A stretch of DNA of 64,000 nt from Symsagittifera roscoffensis (lineage: Eukaryota; Xenacoelomorpha; Acoela; Convolutidae). The notes beneath the pieces are model-generated. The model saw only the letters and a program-made list of their open reading frames with translations. It searched no databases and was not told the DNA's origin. The stretch covers positions 40,942,379 to 41,006,378 of the forward strand of contig NC_087067.1 of the NCBI RefSeq assembly GCF_963678635.1, in the 5' to 3' direction. The position numbers and the translations under genes were made by a program. This document shows, piece by piece, positions 30,701 to 38,768 of this stretch; positions within the stretch are counted from its first letter, which is position 1, and every line of letters starts with the position of its first letter.

Positions 30701-33700
30701 TCTCGACTCAGTGCGTGGCTCCACCTGCCTCAGATAATCTGCATATGTGTCCAAATGCATTAAAGTGAACTCTGATGGTTCACTCAAATTTATTATTACC
30801 TGGTGTCCAGCCACTGAGATTATCGACTGTATCTTCTTTCCCTGCGGCGCCATGCCGAACCTCTTACCGGAGATCACTTTAAGTTTCATATCTAAACTGC
30901 TTGGTGTTTTCGTCTCTTCGAACTCCGTTGCCTCGAAGGTATTCAGTTGCTCCTGAAGCTTTTCATTTTCCAGTTCAAGTTTCACTTTTTGTTCGATCTC
31001 TTTCGTCACCAATTCCTGCTGTATTCTATTTAAAGCATCCTTTGCGGCTGCCTTATAATCGATCTTGAAGTCATCGGCCGCAGTTGCTGGTTCCGGTTCA
31101 CGTGCCTCTTCTGTTACTGCTTGCATTTTCTTTGCCGCCAGCTCTTGAGGTTTGTCCTTCCTGCGTGCCTCTGCTTCGCTCAAAAGTCGAGCCTTGCTTG
31201 CTTTCACTCCTGACAAAGCTTCTTCATGCCTTGGATGCTTGATGTCTGCCACTGCATCCCAGAATTGCGGACAATCTGATTTAAAATGACCTTCCAAGTT
31301 ACAAAAGAAACACCTCGGGCCAAATTTCGCAATTACTCCTCTCATGAAATCCTCATGATCCAACTCTGACGCATCTTCGTCCTCGAGGCTAAAGCCTATT
31401 GCTTTCATGCCTTGTTTGTAAGCTGGGCATGCTGACACATGATGATCTGTTGAACTGCAATTAGCACAAGAACGTCTCTTGTCCATATCATCCCTCGGTT
31501 TGTACCAATTGTTCCCTTGGTTAGCTGGTCCGTTGTTAAAATTGCCATAATTGTTCTTGTAATATCCAGATCTCGAAGGAGGTTTCAACAAAAGATACTC
31601 TTTTGATTTGAGCCTCAACTCCTCCGGTGTTGGCGCATTAGTTGATAGTGGTGTGTAATGCGTTGCTAGCATCGTACGAAGTTCATCATTTTTCACACCA
31701 TCGATGAATTTTGAGGCTACGGCCAGGTTCATCCTTCGGTTTGACTCATCCGGTTGGCTGCGTCTTCTCAGCATTTCCAAATCATCGAGAAACTTGTCTA
31801 TTGTTTCATCTTCTCGTTGCCTCCGTTTCTCGAAGCGCATCATCGCCTGGTGCCCCTGCACCCCTGATCCGAAACGGTTTAACAAGATTTCGAAGATTTT
31901 CTCAGCAGTGTCACGTTGATACTGTTTCTTAGCCATGACACAGTTCAGGGCTGTCCCTTCTAAGTTGCTGGTGAGCGCGCTGCATTCCTGTCTCTCCGAC
32001 AAGTCCTCTTCCTCGAAATGCAGCTTCATTACCTCTATCCAGGTATCAATACAGCCATCAGATTCGTCCTTGTAGCATCTTGGCTTCTTAAAGACTCTTC
32101 TGGACTTTTCACTGCGTTCATTGGTTCTAGATAACCGCGTCAGGAATGTCTCCAAAGACCTGTTCAGGGGTTCAAATGCTGTGGCCATTGCCGTAGCATC
32201 CCTTGAGTGTCCCGCCTGAGTGTCCTCACACCTCGTCGAAGGCTCTGTGTGCGGTGCATCCCTGCAATCCGAATCACCATGAGCGTTTCCCGCTTGGCCC
32301 ATGTGACTCCTCCTCGGGCTTGTATGCCCCATGTTGCCAGAATCGCTTCTCCCGGTCGCATGTGTGCTTTGCGTTGGTCGTTCGTTCGAGGTTTGTCTCT
32401 TCCCCGTTGAACTTGCTCTACTGTTCGGGCCCCATGCTGTATTACCCCTTGTGGCATAGCCTGGTGAACTGCCCCTGCCTCTAGTGGATCCATTTGTCTT
32501 CCTCCTTTGATGTTCATTGAAGTTCACCCTCGGTTCCCTGCTGGGACCTCCCGAGTTCGGCTCTCCTTCTTTTGGTCCACTCTTGCTGCTTAGTAGCCCG
32601 TCCAACCTATCCATGATAGCCTGCGTTCGCCTCTCCATCATCGCGTCTATCTTTGTGTCAAGAGACCCAAGAGACTGCTCTTGCTGAATTCTTAACTTCT
32701 CCATGTCGGCTCTTAAGCGTAACTCCCTCTGTTCCGCCTCTCTTGTCATTCGCGACAAGTTCCTCGTCATATGTTCGTCCGTTCTTTCTTTCAAGCGTTT
32801 TTCGCTTCTGCCAACTTCTTGTCTGTTGCGGTTTATTTCTTCCCGCAGACTTTCTCTTTCAATGTGAACTGCTCTTTCCAGTTCACTCATCCTTATCGAC
32901 ATCTGTTCATTTTGTTCTCCTAAACTGCCCACTATGTTGTTTAAGGCTTCCTCTAGTGCTGCCCCGTTATCCATGAGTGGCGTCACTAGTGGTGGTGTAA
33001 CTCTGTCGGTCCCAGGTAGCTTCGTGCTGGTAGAGATCCGGGCCTTGACTCTCTGTCTTGACGTTTTATCATTATCTATTTCAGGATCCGCTAACGCGTT
33101 GCCAAGCCCTCTGGTTCTACTCTCTTCAGGTTGTGGCTCCGAACTTGTCCTAATCGCGAAGTCCTTGGACTGGCCCGGTGTGTTTGCCTCTTTGCTTATC
33201 GTTGTCACTACACCAAATTTATCCATGGTTCCAGTCTCTCTTCCGACGTGTGCCTCACTCTCCTGGATCGAACTATTGAGACTGGCTTGAGATCCAAAGT
33301 CCCCTTGCTCCTCTTCATCCTCTTCCTCCTGGGACTCCCCATCGTTTCCTGCTCCTCCTCCCATGCTGAAGGGAAAGATGTTTCCGAAGGTGTTCTTCAT
33401 TCTTTCTGAGAACGATGATGAGGTTGTTTGTTTTCCAGTTCCGCTTGCCATCATAGTGTTGTCTGTCGGAGATCTTCTAGTTGCCGTTACTTCAGTTGAG
33501 ATGTCGGACAGTTCCGACATCTCCTCTCGATCCAACGTCCCGGTGGAAGTTGCAAAATCATGGCCTTGTTCTACCGGAGTAGATTCACTCGCCAGCCTTC
33601 TGCCTCTCCCTTCCAGTCCATTTACTCCCTGGTTGTCGTTCATGGTATGGTCCGTATTGACCTCCACTTCTAACAGTTCTCTTCGCTCTTCTGAGGTCTT

Positions 33701-33868
33701 TTGACTTCTCGTTTCAACCATTCTGCCTGAAACCGTCCCCTCTTTATCGGACCGGGTTCGCTTGATCCAATCCACAAAAGGATCGGTCATCGTTTTTCTT
33801 TGCTTTTCAGGTATGAATTTCCTAGTGCTACTACCTCGTTTTGGTATCCTTGACTTGTCTAAACTCAT
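24266..33868 (-). CDS. gag-pol: Gag-Pol polyprotein (3200 codons) with C-terminal macro-like domain
   Basis: One uninterrupted frame from ATG at 33868. Residues 1-560 are charged and low-complexity, with a likely coiled coil near 300-420. A gag capsid-like region follows (~580-780). Two perfect CX2CX4HX4C zinc knuckles lie near 800 and 860. The protease DTGA is near 1159, RT YVDD near 1646, the RNase H start (LDTDAS) near 1793, the integrase HHCC region ~2410-2460, the DDE core ~2486/2544/2576 (the last two in SDNGTA and NGLVER), and a KKWRGPF GPY/F motif near 2722. An acidic linker leads to residues ~3045-3200, which resemble a TARG1/OARD1-type macro domain. Gag and Pol share one frame, so no frameshift is needed, and processing must be proteolytic. 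Ty3/gypsy assignment rests on the RT/RNase H/integrase order and motifs. Confidence 0.95.
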   Translation of the reverse strand: MSLDKSRIPKRGSSTRKFIPEKQRKTMTDPFVDWIKRTRSDKEGTVSGRMVETRSQKTSEERRELLEVEVNTDHTMNDNQGVNGLEGRGRRLASESTPVEQGHDFATSTGTLDREEMSELSDISTEVTATRRSPTDNTMMASGTGKQTTSSSFSERMKNTFGNIFPFSMGGGAGNDGESQEEEDEEEQGDFGSQASLNSSIQESEAHVGRETGTMDKFGVVTTISKEANTPGQSKDFAIRTSSEPQPEESRTRGLGNALADPEIDNDKTSRQRVKARISTSTKLPGTDRVTPPLVTPLMDNGAALEEALNNIVGSLGEQNEQMSIRMSELERAVHIERESLREEINRNRQEVGRSEKRLKERTDEHMTRNLSRMTREAEQRELRLRADMEKLRIQQEQSLGSLDTKIDAMMERRTQAIMDRLDGLLSSKSGPKEGEPNSGGPSREPRVNFNEHQRRKTNGSTRGRGSSPGYATRGNTAWGPNSRASSTGKRQTSNERPTQSTHATGRSDSGNMGHTSPRRSHMGQAGNAHGDSDCRDAPHTEPSTRCEDTQAGHSRDATAMATAFEPLNRSLETFLTRLSRTNERSEKSRRVFKKPRCYKDESDGCIDTWIEVMKLHFEEEDLSERQECSALTSNLEGTALNCVMAKKQYQRDTAEKIFEILLNRFGSGVQGHQAMMRFEKRRQREDETIDKFLDDLEMLRRRSQPDESNRRMNLAVASKFIDGVKNDELRTMLATHYTPLSTNAPTPEELRLKSKEYLLLKPPSRSGYYKNNYGNFNNGPANQGNNWYKPRDDMDKRRSCANCSSTDHHVSACPAYKQGMKAIGFSLEDEDASELDHEDFMRGVIAKFGPRCFFCNLEGHFKSDCPQFWDAVADIKHPRHEEALSGVKASKARLLSEAEARRKDKPQELAAKKMQAVTEEAREPEPATAADDFKIDYKAAAKDALNRIQQELVTKEIEQKVKLELENEKLQEQLNTFEATEFEETKTPSSLDMKLKVISGKRFGMAPQGKKIQSIISVAGHQVIINLSEPSEFTLMHLDTYADYLRQVEPRTESRAVRALLTTGGPRMKKLHGRYLEVYGPYQIMLNVDGISIYTRTYITTDDDQMGQIYLGEEELKVRRIGHDAMMEQDAVHIGYEADMTAHLLDTNGTKIGVTGLLDTGAVVSVMPIKTWERMGFTREDLIPTNLRLAAANRGAIYVAGRTPVTVLHMGGRNLWMSFLVVENLDDADQFILGRDFVRNFDVMIDLNNGLIRIRNPDRKYVKRPINRIITDENKVPVFLDRKVKLQPGQAVVAIFRMRNLNSLSDSKQVCLVPNPNSQSSVILGRSFSVTRNGLCVSVLLNTLDTTVSIQRGRKLGYALPMRTDYEETENSKKYSVKDCPYHANKDKILKRIDELKSIRKLFSMKSETDDGLSSCSNFPERPSSYELDSDKPVLPEIEHLKGKIGEGDFEKLRDLLDRNAEVFSKHKADIGCCNFVEHEIELEEGAVPHREGARRMTPHKSEACRAEIEMLLEYDMIEPSKSPWACGVVMAKKKGGQLRFCCDFRYLNAVTIKDAYPIPRIDESLSKLGDAKFFTTLDLGSAFWQVPLRKKDREKTGFACELGLYQWKRMPFDLCNATATFQRLMAQALTGVTKKYGNLLMCYVDDVVIATPTLEDHIDRLDEVFGCMKRAGLKCKPSKCEILRDSIKYLGRMVDRHGVRPDPEEVEAVLTWKAPRTDTQLMSFLGFANYYREFIKGYADKVYPMQKLMRNKGKKFEWNDEAQVAFENIKRELCEAPVLGMPTEKGMYVLDTDASVVAISGILHQEQEWNGRTVLRPIAYGSKVLSDTEMKYGAPKAEMFAVVTFVEKYRAYLGSAPFKLRVDNRALSWLKTYSMDQSYIGRWIVRLDGYHMIIEHRMRDKHQNADNLSKKTEFYERLEQKQANQAEVKEGFSFLDKETYEALPLTRWLDKSGHPIPGHPELPVEKAAEIKILSREDPVPLDLLLRSNLVQQELSRMNINSLSLLDKTVQVTPQVMRILGGLLEREVTRDDPEWTAAVASLTVSEKVKIMPSRQQHEENKRDCRTIVQQLVSSIPQEILTSTSYGQKGRESGKQKKTVTFVDREKEGEEVEQNLLQDYLSGEKDEEKNQRSQDQHPGQGNLSGESEIDEKIPEEKQDLENKVLSGEFRWMRRKYGHDLEERAVSSTTPSTDDKSESARMNTYSDRDSTSGSELSELAIHTLLVETRARNLDREVYQDPDSDRYLIPSERVFDNAADDLETIAVSKRSISLLPQKEVVRTDLQPIQQETQPLAKIWCVKMEEDTHQPNELNSQMRVMKTYLKARYRLSDLLRAQRNDRMTSNLKRWIENGAPDKGDLEEDSYRILRQYFMQKEGRLYLNKDGIVACRRREEDKVLYKYNAIVLPQLYQTELLFRSHDQMGHQGIDKVYQRILKRFEWPGMKKACEKWVTACLSCQQVKDPRKLRFPLQSIESSEFNEVVQIDHQKICMTDSGYNQVLVMIDHFTKYAEAVPCITASAEETCDHLINTWIARHGCPMTFQSDNGTAFVGELTKELMRRSQVAQAHSTTYHPQTNGLVERQNRTLVSMLRVYCSRYMTDWDRYLPQVMGAYNSTQHSTTGVSPHMMLRGHEKSLPLTFFYPEYEGKKTSPQVYVRDVIRRQQELNDLCRRNTQQAQARQRKRFDKKAAGAKAYSVGDYVWVFQNVIPPKGTKKLLKKWRGPFMITEVHQEGRFYRLSTGRAAHYENIKPHNPSTEDWCIPADMEEGDYLMMDPACEVNEKGTREKNDGNEVVEEGTDTPLDLDPNEQIEAEDETLPYAEEDWQDSEQTEVPKNMEPDLPFTMQTRQKDGTRLRKKYNPYGDDFVVDRIDLKKIVEEVVGLEEITVSQGIDIVDDHNDEWVDDWSKPEVEFDDEQKQSNEQDLTNLRVLEWLNEMISDPEKTSVTIQDVDRESAKYIKTERDDPSWAAQEGQLLIPASNLDLIPGMRSTGTPMDIFVRGVGVGLTHTENLIIKKLRIARETGNLEAETGEEPKKPDIGRVVESYFNLPNEYSSNIILTDSDFILTNRTCAVAITADMSFRTALAADFKREYKNVEFLWKQRPGIGGVAALPPAVSQIPGKYLCFLVTRATEKQHVDPENLVLSLTRLRDFLVEMDVKELSLPVYDPNRGRLHPRELYALVHVIFSDTNIQVYLHKKYYLSIG

Positions 33869-36840
33869 TCTTTATTTGTCACTTTCCTATGCCTACTCTT
33901 GACTCAATTGCTAGAGACCTTATAGTTTTATTAACAATAATAATGACACAACACAATAAATTTCTCCAGATTCTATTAAATAGTGACCACGAATCCCTGT
34001 ATGTTGTCAGAGTACAGTTTGTATAAAATTTATTCACACTAGCCGATTATCGGTCCAAAGATCTGGAAACTAGCACAATATGATGTTATCAGTCAATTTA
34101 AAAGATAGTGTAGTCACTACCCAATCAAGCACAGTTTAGGTTGATTTAAAATCAAAAACAAAAAATATATATTGACACAATATGAATGTATATATAAAAA
34201 AAACGTATGTGTCTTGTACTCTTAGTCGGTCGCAGTACAATAGTCGAACCTGTCTTTTAAAGAAAAAGATTTCCCTGCTTGGTGCTGCACCAAACAGACA
34301 AAACTTTGAAGGCAGTGATTTTCTCAAGTGGGCGTCTATTGCACCCACCGAGTACTGTGTTACCTATCTGCCTTCGGACTGCCCGAGCTAGACCTACTAA
34401 AATCCTCAGGGCAGTCACTTTTCCCAAAAACGTATTATGTTACAATCCACACCAATGAATCACGCTCTTTTTAATTTAGTGTCGCGAATATCCGAGTTCG
34501 GACCTGTTTTGTTTTGGTCTGGTTCTTATTGAAAAGCAAGTTACCAGTGCCGTCACTGATACCTAGCCTGTGTGCTGATAACCTAATACCTCTCACTTTT
34601 TAGTCTTTCTTTCGTTTACCTAAGTCCTTTAATAAAAAAAAAAAATACTCCTCCGGATTGGCACAAATAGGACCCTTCCGGATTAACAAAATCTAGACCC
34701 CTCCGGATTGGGACCCCTCTGAGTTGGTTAATATAAGACCCCTCCGGATTTGGACCCCTCCGAATTAGCAACTATAAGACCCCTCCGGATTTGGACCCCT
34801 CCTAACTTGAAAAATCTTTGACCCCTCCGGATTGGGAGCCCTCCGGTTTTGTAAAAGTGGCTTTTCGGAGATTTCCTTTTTTCAACCTATACCCCTCCGG
34901 ATACGTTCTCCGATGCAATTATGCTCTTTCAATTAACTGGGAAGGGTATTTACTACCTTCCTAGACCCTTCCGGATTGAAGTTAAGCCTCTTATTTGACA
35001 ATTCACGCTAACGGTGAAGGGTCTTATTGCTGGCCTAACTTCGGCTCGATTAAGCTTTTGCTGTGCCTTTAGCCCTCCCTTTTGGTCTAGAATGGCCTAA
35101 AGTTACTTTATTCAACCGCTATTACCTTTTGGTAGGGGTCTAAGGGTTTTTCAGAAAAATTTATAAAACGTGAAGGGTGTACCCCTCCGGATTTGTGTAA
35201 TTTGCTAAAAACAATCTCAAAAAATTTTCACGCTTACTTTTCCAAAAAATTTCTGACCCTATCAGTAAGCTCAGCTAATTTCTGATCTATTGGTACCAAG
35301 ATCAACTCAATATGCTCAGTAGTTCCAAAGTTATTAACTAAAACGTCTTTCTTGCAAACTCAAAAAATTTCTCACTTATAGGTTCCACCTAACTTTTTCC
35401 GCAATTCTGGTCCTTCCGACCTAAAAATTATTGATCCGAGCTCAGAAGGCTTATACTCTTCTAGTTCAATGCAAAAGACCCGATCTAAAACGCTTTGATA
35501 GAAAAAATTTGCGAAAAACTATGCTACCTGGACCCCTCCGGATTGATGAATCCACCAAATCAAACACGTTATGTTCGATTTCTCTGCAACCCGGAAGGCT
35601 TTCGGGTAGCGGGTTTTAAAACTCGTAGATTCACTAGTGGACGTTGTCCGAACAACTATTTTTACTGTTATAACTCAAAAATTTCAAAAAATTTTCTAAA
35701 TTTATAGTGTTTCGTTTTCTCAAAAATCACGAAATTTCAGTTTTCGGTACCAAAATAGTTCCAACCACCTTCGAACTTAACTTAACCGGTTCTATCTATT
35801 ATAATAGTGCAGTGACGATGTAACACACTAACTAAGCGCTTTTTTCCGTTTCAAAAAATATCGATATCTCAAAAATCGCGACTTGTGGGGGGATCAAAAT
35901 ATCGCTATTTTGACCCTAAAAACCGGTCTGTTTTCGTTGTTTTTCACTGAAAAACGATATAAGACTATTAATATAGGCTATATAAATAATAATATTAGTA
36001 ATACTATACCCCTCCGGGTTTCCTCAATATCCGAATTAAGGTGCTTAACTCGGATATTCGCAGTTCGGTGAAGGGTCACTACAGTGCAGCACTGTCGCGC
36101 CCCCCACAGATTACTATCTTACTTTTTGTACCAAAAGGGATTCAAAACTTGTTAACGATACCCAACAGTCGATTGTTGTTGTCGTTGAGCCCCTTCCTGT
36201 TGCTCCTTGTACTGCTTGCCGGATCGGTCTTCACCCATGACCCTTCCGAATTGAGCGCAAATCAGCTGACCCTTCCGGATTGAGCGCAATTTATCATTAA
36301 CGTGCTTAAATGCTCAAATAACCCTACAGTACAAGCCTCACAAACGGGCTACAAATTTGATCGTAACGGTCCTGACTGATATAAATGCCTGTAACAACAA
36401 TATATCTATCAACAACAAACGGGGGGGTTGAATCACATCTTGTCTGGGGGGATGATTTCTACTGATTTTCTACTTTTTTACTGTTTTTGGTTTTTTCGGT
36501 AATTTTTTATGTTTTTTGTTTTTCTTGGGTACTATACTACTTTTTGTTTGGTTTTACTTATATCTTTAAATGTTTTTGGTCACAAACCACTCAGGGGACG
36601 AGGGGTTCGCGATTCCCCCCACCCTTCCTGATTCATGAATTTTCGGTCTTAACTAGGTTAAAAAACTATTCACGGCAATCCGGAAGGCTTCCGCGTTCCG
36701 AACTACCCTTCCGCCCCGGCAGTTTAGGCCTATTAAGGGCGTTAATGTGAGCATCCGCTCGGCGCGGAGTGCTCGTTAACGGTTCCGCCGGTCATGATGT
36801 TACGAAAGAATAACACCCAGGAGCGCCATAAAAACATACA
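33869..36840 (-). repeat. Long 5' leader packed with CCGGAGGGGTC motifs
   Basis: Between the 5' LTR and the Gag start codon is about 3 kb without long frames. On the plus strand it contains about 20 copies of A-CCC(C/T)TCCGGATT, all in one orientation. About a dozen lie within 34650-34985, and others are near 35179, 35530, 36006, 36238, 36269 and 36702. Related motifs also occur in the LTR. Possible roles include RNA packaging or dimerisation, binding sites for an element protein, or chromatin targeting, but none is demonstrated. A G-run (36421-36427) and T-rich tracts are also present. I see no leader ORF worth calling. Confidence 0.8.
36813..36828 (-). promoter_or_regulatory. Candidate primer binding site
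   Basis: Twelve bases inside the 5' LTR the minus strand reads TGGCGCTCCTGGGTGT, starting with the TGG that pairs with the CCA end of a tRNA. The tRNA implied has G before CCA. I cannot name it reliably; tRNA-Ser is one possibility. The 12-base offset is longer than usual. Confidence 0.35.
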
Positions 36841-37273
36841 TGTAACATTCGCCCGGAAGATACATATCGACGGATAACAAAACTAAGTCTTAAGACGACT
36901 GGCTAGCGTCTAAACAGAGCTTTGCATGTTTTTCACCGTCTCTACCAAGCCAGTACTTTTCGGTGGTCTTTCTTACATCAGGCTGACAAAAACGTTACTG
37001 TTCTCCGGCTTCGACCAGAACGCTCAAATTAACTGAATTACATGCGAAATTAGTGAGCTCATGGCTGGGTCTCTGCATCCCCAGACCACGAGGTCACTCC
37101 TAAAAACAGGGCTACTACTTATCATATTACTATTGTTTTTGTTCAGTAGATAAAAATCATCATCTCCATCGAAGATGGATCAACCCTTTCCCCAACTCCT
37201 AGCACCTCATCCTTGTCAAAACTAATCAAAATATCAGTTAAATTCAAGTCAGGACATGACCGGATGCTAAAAG

Positions 37274-37590
37274 TTTATATGAGTTAATAAAAGTTTCCGT
37301 CCCGAGACCCTTCCGGATTCTTGAATCCGCTGAATCAAGCTCCTTACTCTTGATTTCTCGCTAATCCGGAAGGCTGGTTCTCACCCTTCACCGTTGTTGG
37401 CAACGGCCTTGCAACTATTGTAGCAGCACAATAGTTGCAACTTGGAACGTTCTCTGCTATTCTGTAGTTCGTTGTCGTTCTCCAATCTCGATTTTCGTAC
37501 TGTTCGCAATCGCAGATAAAAGTTGTTCTGTTTTTTACTCGCTTTTTTGTTAAAATGGCCGTTTCCGCATTTCTCAGAAATGTGACGTCA
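37274..37590 (-). promoter_or_regulatory. Candidate U3 promoter: CRE site and TATA box
   Basis: A perfect palindromic TGACGTCA (37583-37590), the consensus cAMP-response/ATF site, lies about 300 bases upstream on the minus strand of a TATAAA (37274-37279). Both are present in the 3' LTR as well. Their function is inferred from consensus only. Confidence 0.4.
37409..37440. repeat. LTR hairpin, 13-bp perfect stem
   Basis: TTGCAACTATTGT and ACAATAGTTGCAA flank a six-base AGCAGC loop. A second perfect hairpin (CCGTTG-TTGG-CAACGG) lies just beside it at 37391-37406. The other LTR has both (13720-13769). Related LTRs at 3379, 4782 and 38353 keep a hairpin at the equivalent place with different stem bases. 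Confidence 0.85.
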
Positions 37591-37760
37591 TCATTCGAAT
37601 TTTTGAAAATTTAAAATACTAGAATATTCTAGCCCTCACCGTTTGGCTAAACGTTCCAATAACGTCGCTAATCCTTCGAAATCATCAACTCGGAAGGCTT
37701 ACTGCTCAAAATTCGAATCCTGCATAAATTGCATTTTGGCCATTCTGGTCGAATGTCACA

Positions 37761-37826
37761 CACGCCGCTTGGTTACTCGGAACATTAAATGACAAAACAA
37801 GTTTCGATGAAATTCTTTATTTGTAA
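37761..37826 (+). pseudogene. Displaced last codons of the copy 2 reverse-transcriptase element
   Basis: Directly after the right LTR the plus strand reads HAAWLLGTLNDKTSF and ends at TAA (37824-37826). Joined to the IAH at 13160-13168 with the shared CAC counted once, it gives a tail of the same length as family tails of the type QRGNAACVLGT. It is therefore the 3' end of the pseudogene cut by the giant element. From 37827 to 38035 nothing else is recognisable. Confidence 0.75.
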
Positions 37827-38035
37827 CTCACTTATTTTTGTATATTATATTTTCTCGTGTCGACTTGCGTGTTCTTAGCGAAGAAATGTAACACGTATCG
37901 AGTTCAATTGTAAGGACGTCAACACTCATCTCCTTTTTTTTTTACTATTATGACTTCTATATCTAGAAAATTACAAGGAATTTGACTGGAATACGTGATG
38001 AAGGGACTCCTGACTGTGACCTCGGTTACTATGAT

Positions 38036-38710
38036 TGTAACATTTGCCCGGAAGTACATATCGACGGAAAATAAAGCAAGGTTCTAACAAGACTGGCTAG
38101 CGTCTAAACACAGCTCTACATGCTTTTCACCGTCTCTTCCAAATCCAGTTCTTTTGGTTGGCTTTCTGATATCGGGTCGACAAAAAAGCTTTACTGTTTC
38201 CGGCTTCGATCAGAACGCTCTAATTAACTTAATTATATGCAAGAATAGTGAGCTCATGGCTGGGTCTCAGTATCCACAGACAGGGCTCCTACTTATTTAT
38301 CATATTACTATTGCCGTACCAACCCCCTTCCTTTTTCTCGGGATTCTCGTTTTAACGATTGTAGCGGCACAATCGTTACAACTCGGAATGGTTGTGGGTC
38401 ACAACAATCTTCTTATCGTTCGTATTTCTCGTCTGACTCTGTCTAATTTTAACGTTGTTCTCGTTGAGAATACTTGTTGTTTGTCTTTTTGCCGTTTCAG
38501 TTGGTGCAAAATTTCGATGTCGTCACGTGTCTTTCTTTTTGAACGAGTTTTTAAATCTTAACATGAAACTCCAAATTAACCCCTCGGCGTTCGTCAGAAT
38601 TAACGATTAAGACCTCTAATTTGTTAAAACCGTTAATCTTCCCACTCCGATGTCACAATAAAATTTTGAATTCTACTTTGCATTTTCGTACATTCTGGTC
38701 GAATGTCACA
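38036..38710 (-). repeat. Solo LTR of a related subfamily, 58 bp upstream of kinesin-5
   Basis: It begins TGTAACATTTGCCCGGAAG and ends GGTCGAATGTCACA, as the giant element's LTRs do, and shares long blocks such as AGACTGGCTAGCGTCTAAAC-like and GAGCTCATGGCTGGGTCTC. It is 675 bp, with internal deletions relative to 920 bp. It keeps the LTR hairpin (38353-38378), with a compensated base change. GAT flanks both ends (38033-38035 and 38711-38713). It has no internal region, so it is a product of LTR-LTR recombination, and it lies just upstream of the kinesin-5 start codon, in antisense orientation to that gene. Confidence 0.88.
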
Positions 38711-38768
38711 GATACTTTTGACCTTCTGATTACTAAAGAAAAATTTAAGATTGTACTTTTTCCAGATT

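Larger units (their letters stand above)
13169..37760 (-). mobile_element. Giant Ty3/gypsy-type LTR retrotransposon, 24.6 kb, apparently intact
   Basis: Two long terminal repeats in the same orientation bound one 22.8 kb interior whose long frames all lie on the minus strand. The LTRs match at all but four substitutions and one C indel in ~920 bp (my count by eye), so insertion was recent, and all four long ORFs are open. Both LTR ends are TGT(A/G)ACATTC inverted repeats. The interior is far longer than the usual 5-10 kb of Ty3/gypsy elements. It is comparable to Ogre-type plant elements and to the giant planarian elements named Burro. The extra length is a long leader plus 9 kb of accessory ORFs downstream of pol. 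The flanks share CAC, either a 3-bp target duplication or part of a mutated longer one. Confidence 0.95.
36841..37760 (-). repeat. 5' LTR of the giant element (920 bp)
   Basis: This copy is upstream of gag on the minus strand and so should drive transcription. It has the same termini, hairpins and motifs as the 3' copy. The segment from 37760 down to about 37245 would be U3 if the TATA box near 37277 is used; R and U5 would follow to 36841. Confidence 0.95.

Noticed and set aside
33869-36840. CRISPR-like array in the motif-rich leader
   Set aside because: Motifs are ~12-14 bp, degenerate and irregularly spaced, in an animal retroelement leader.
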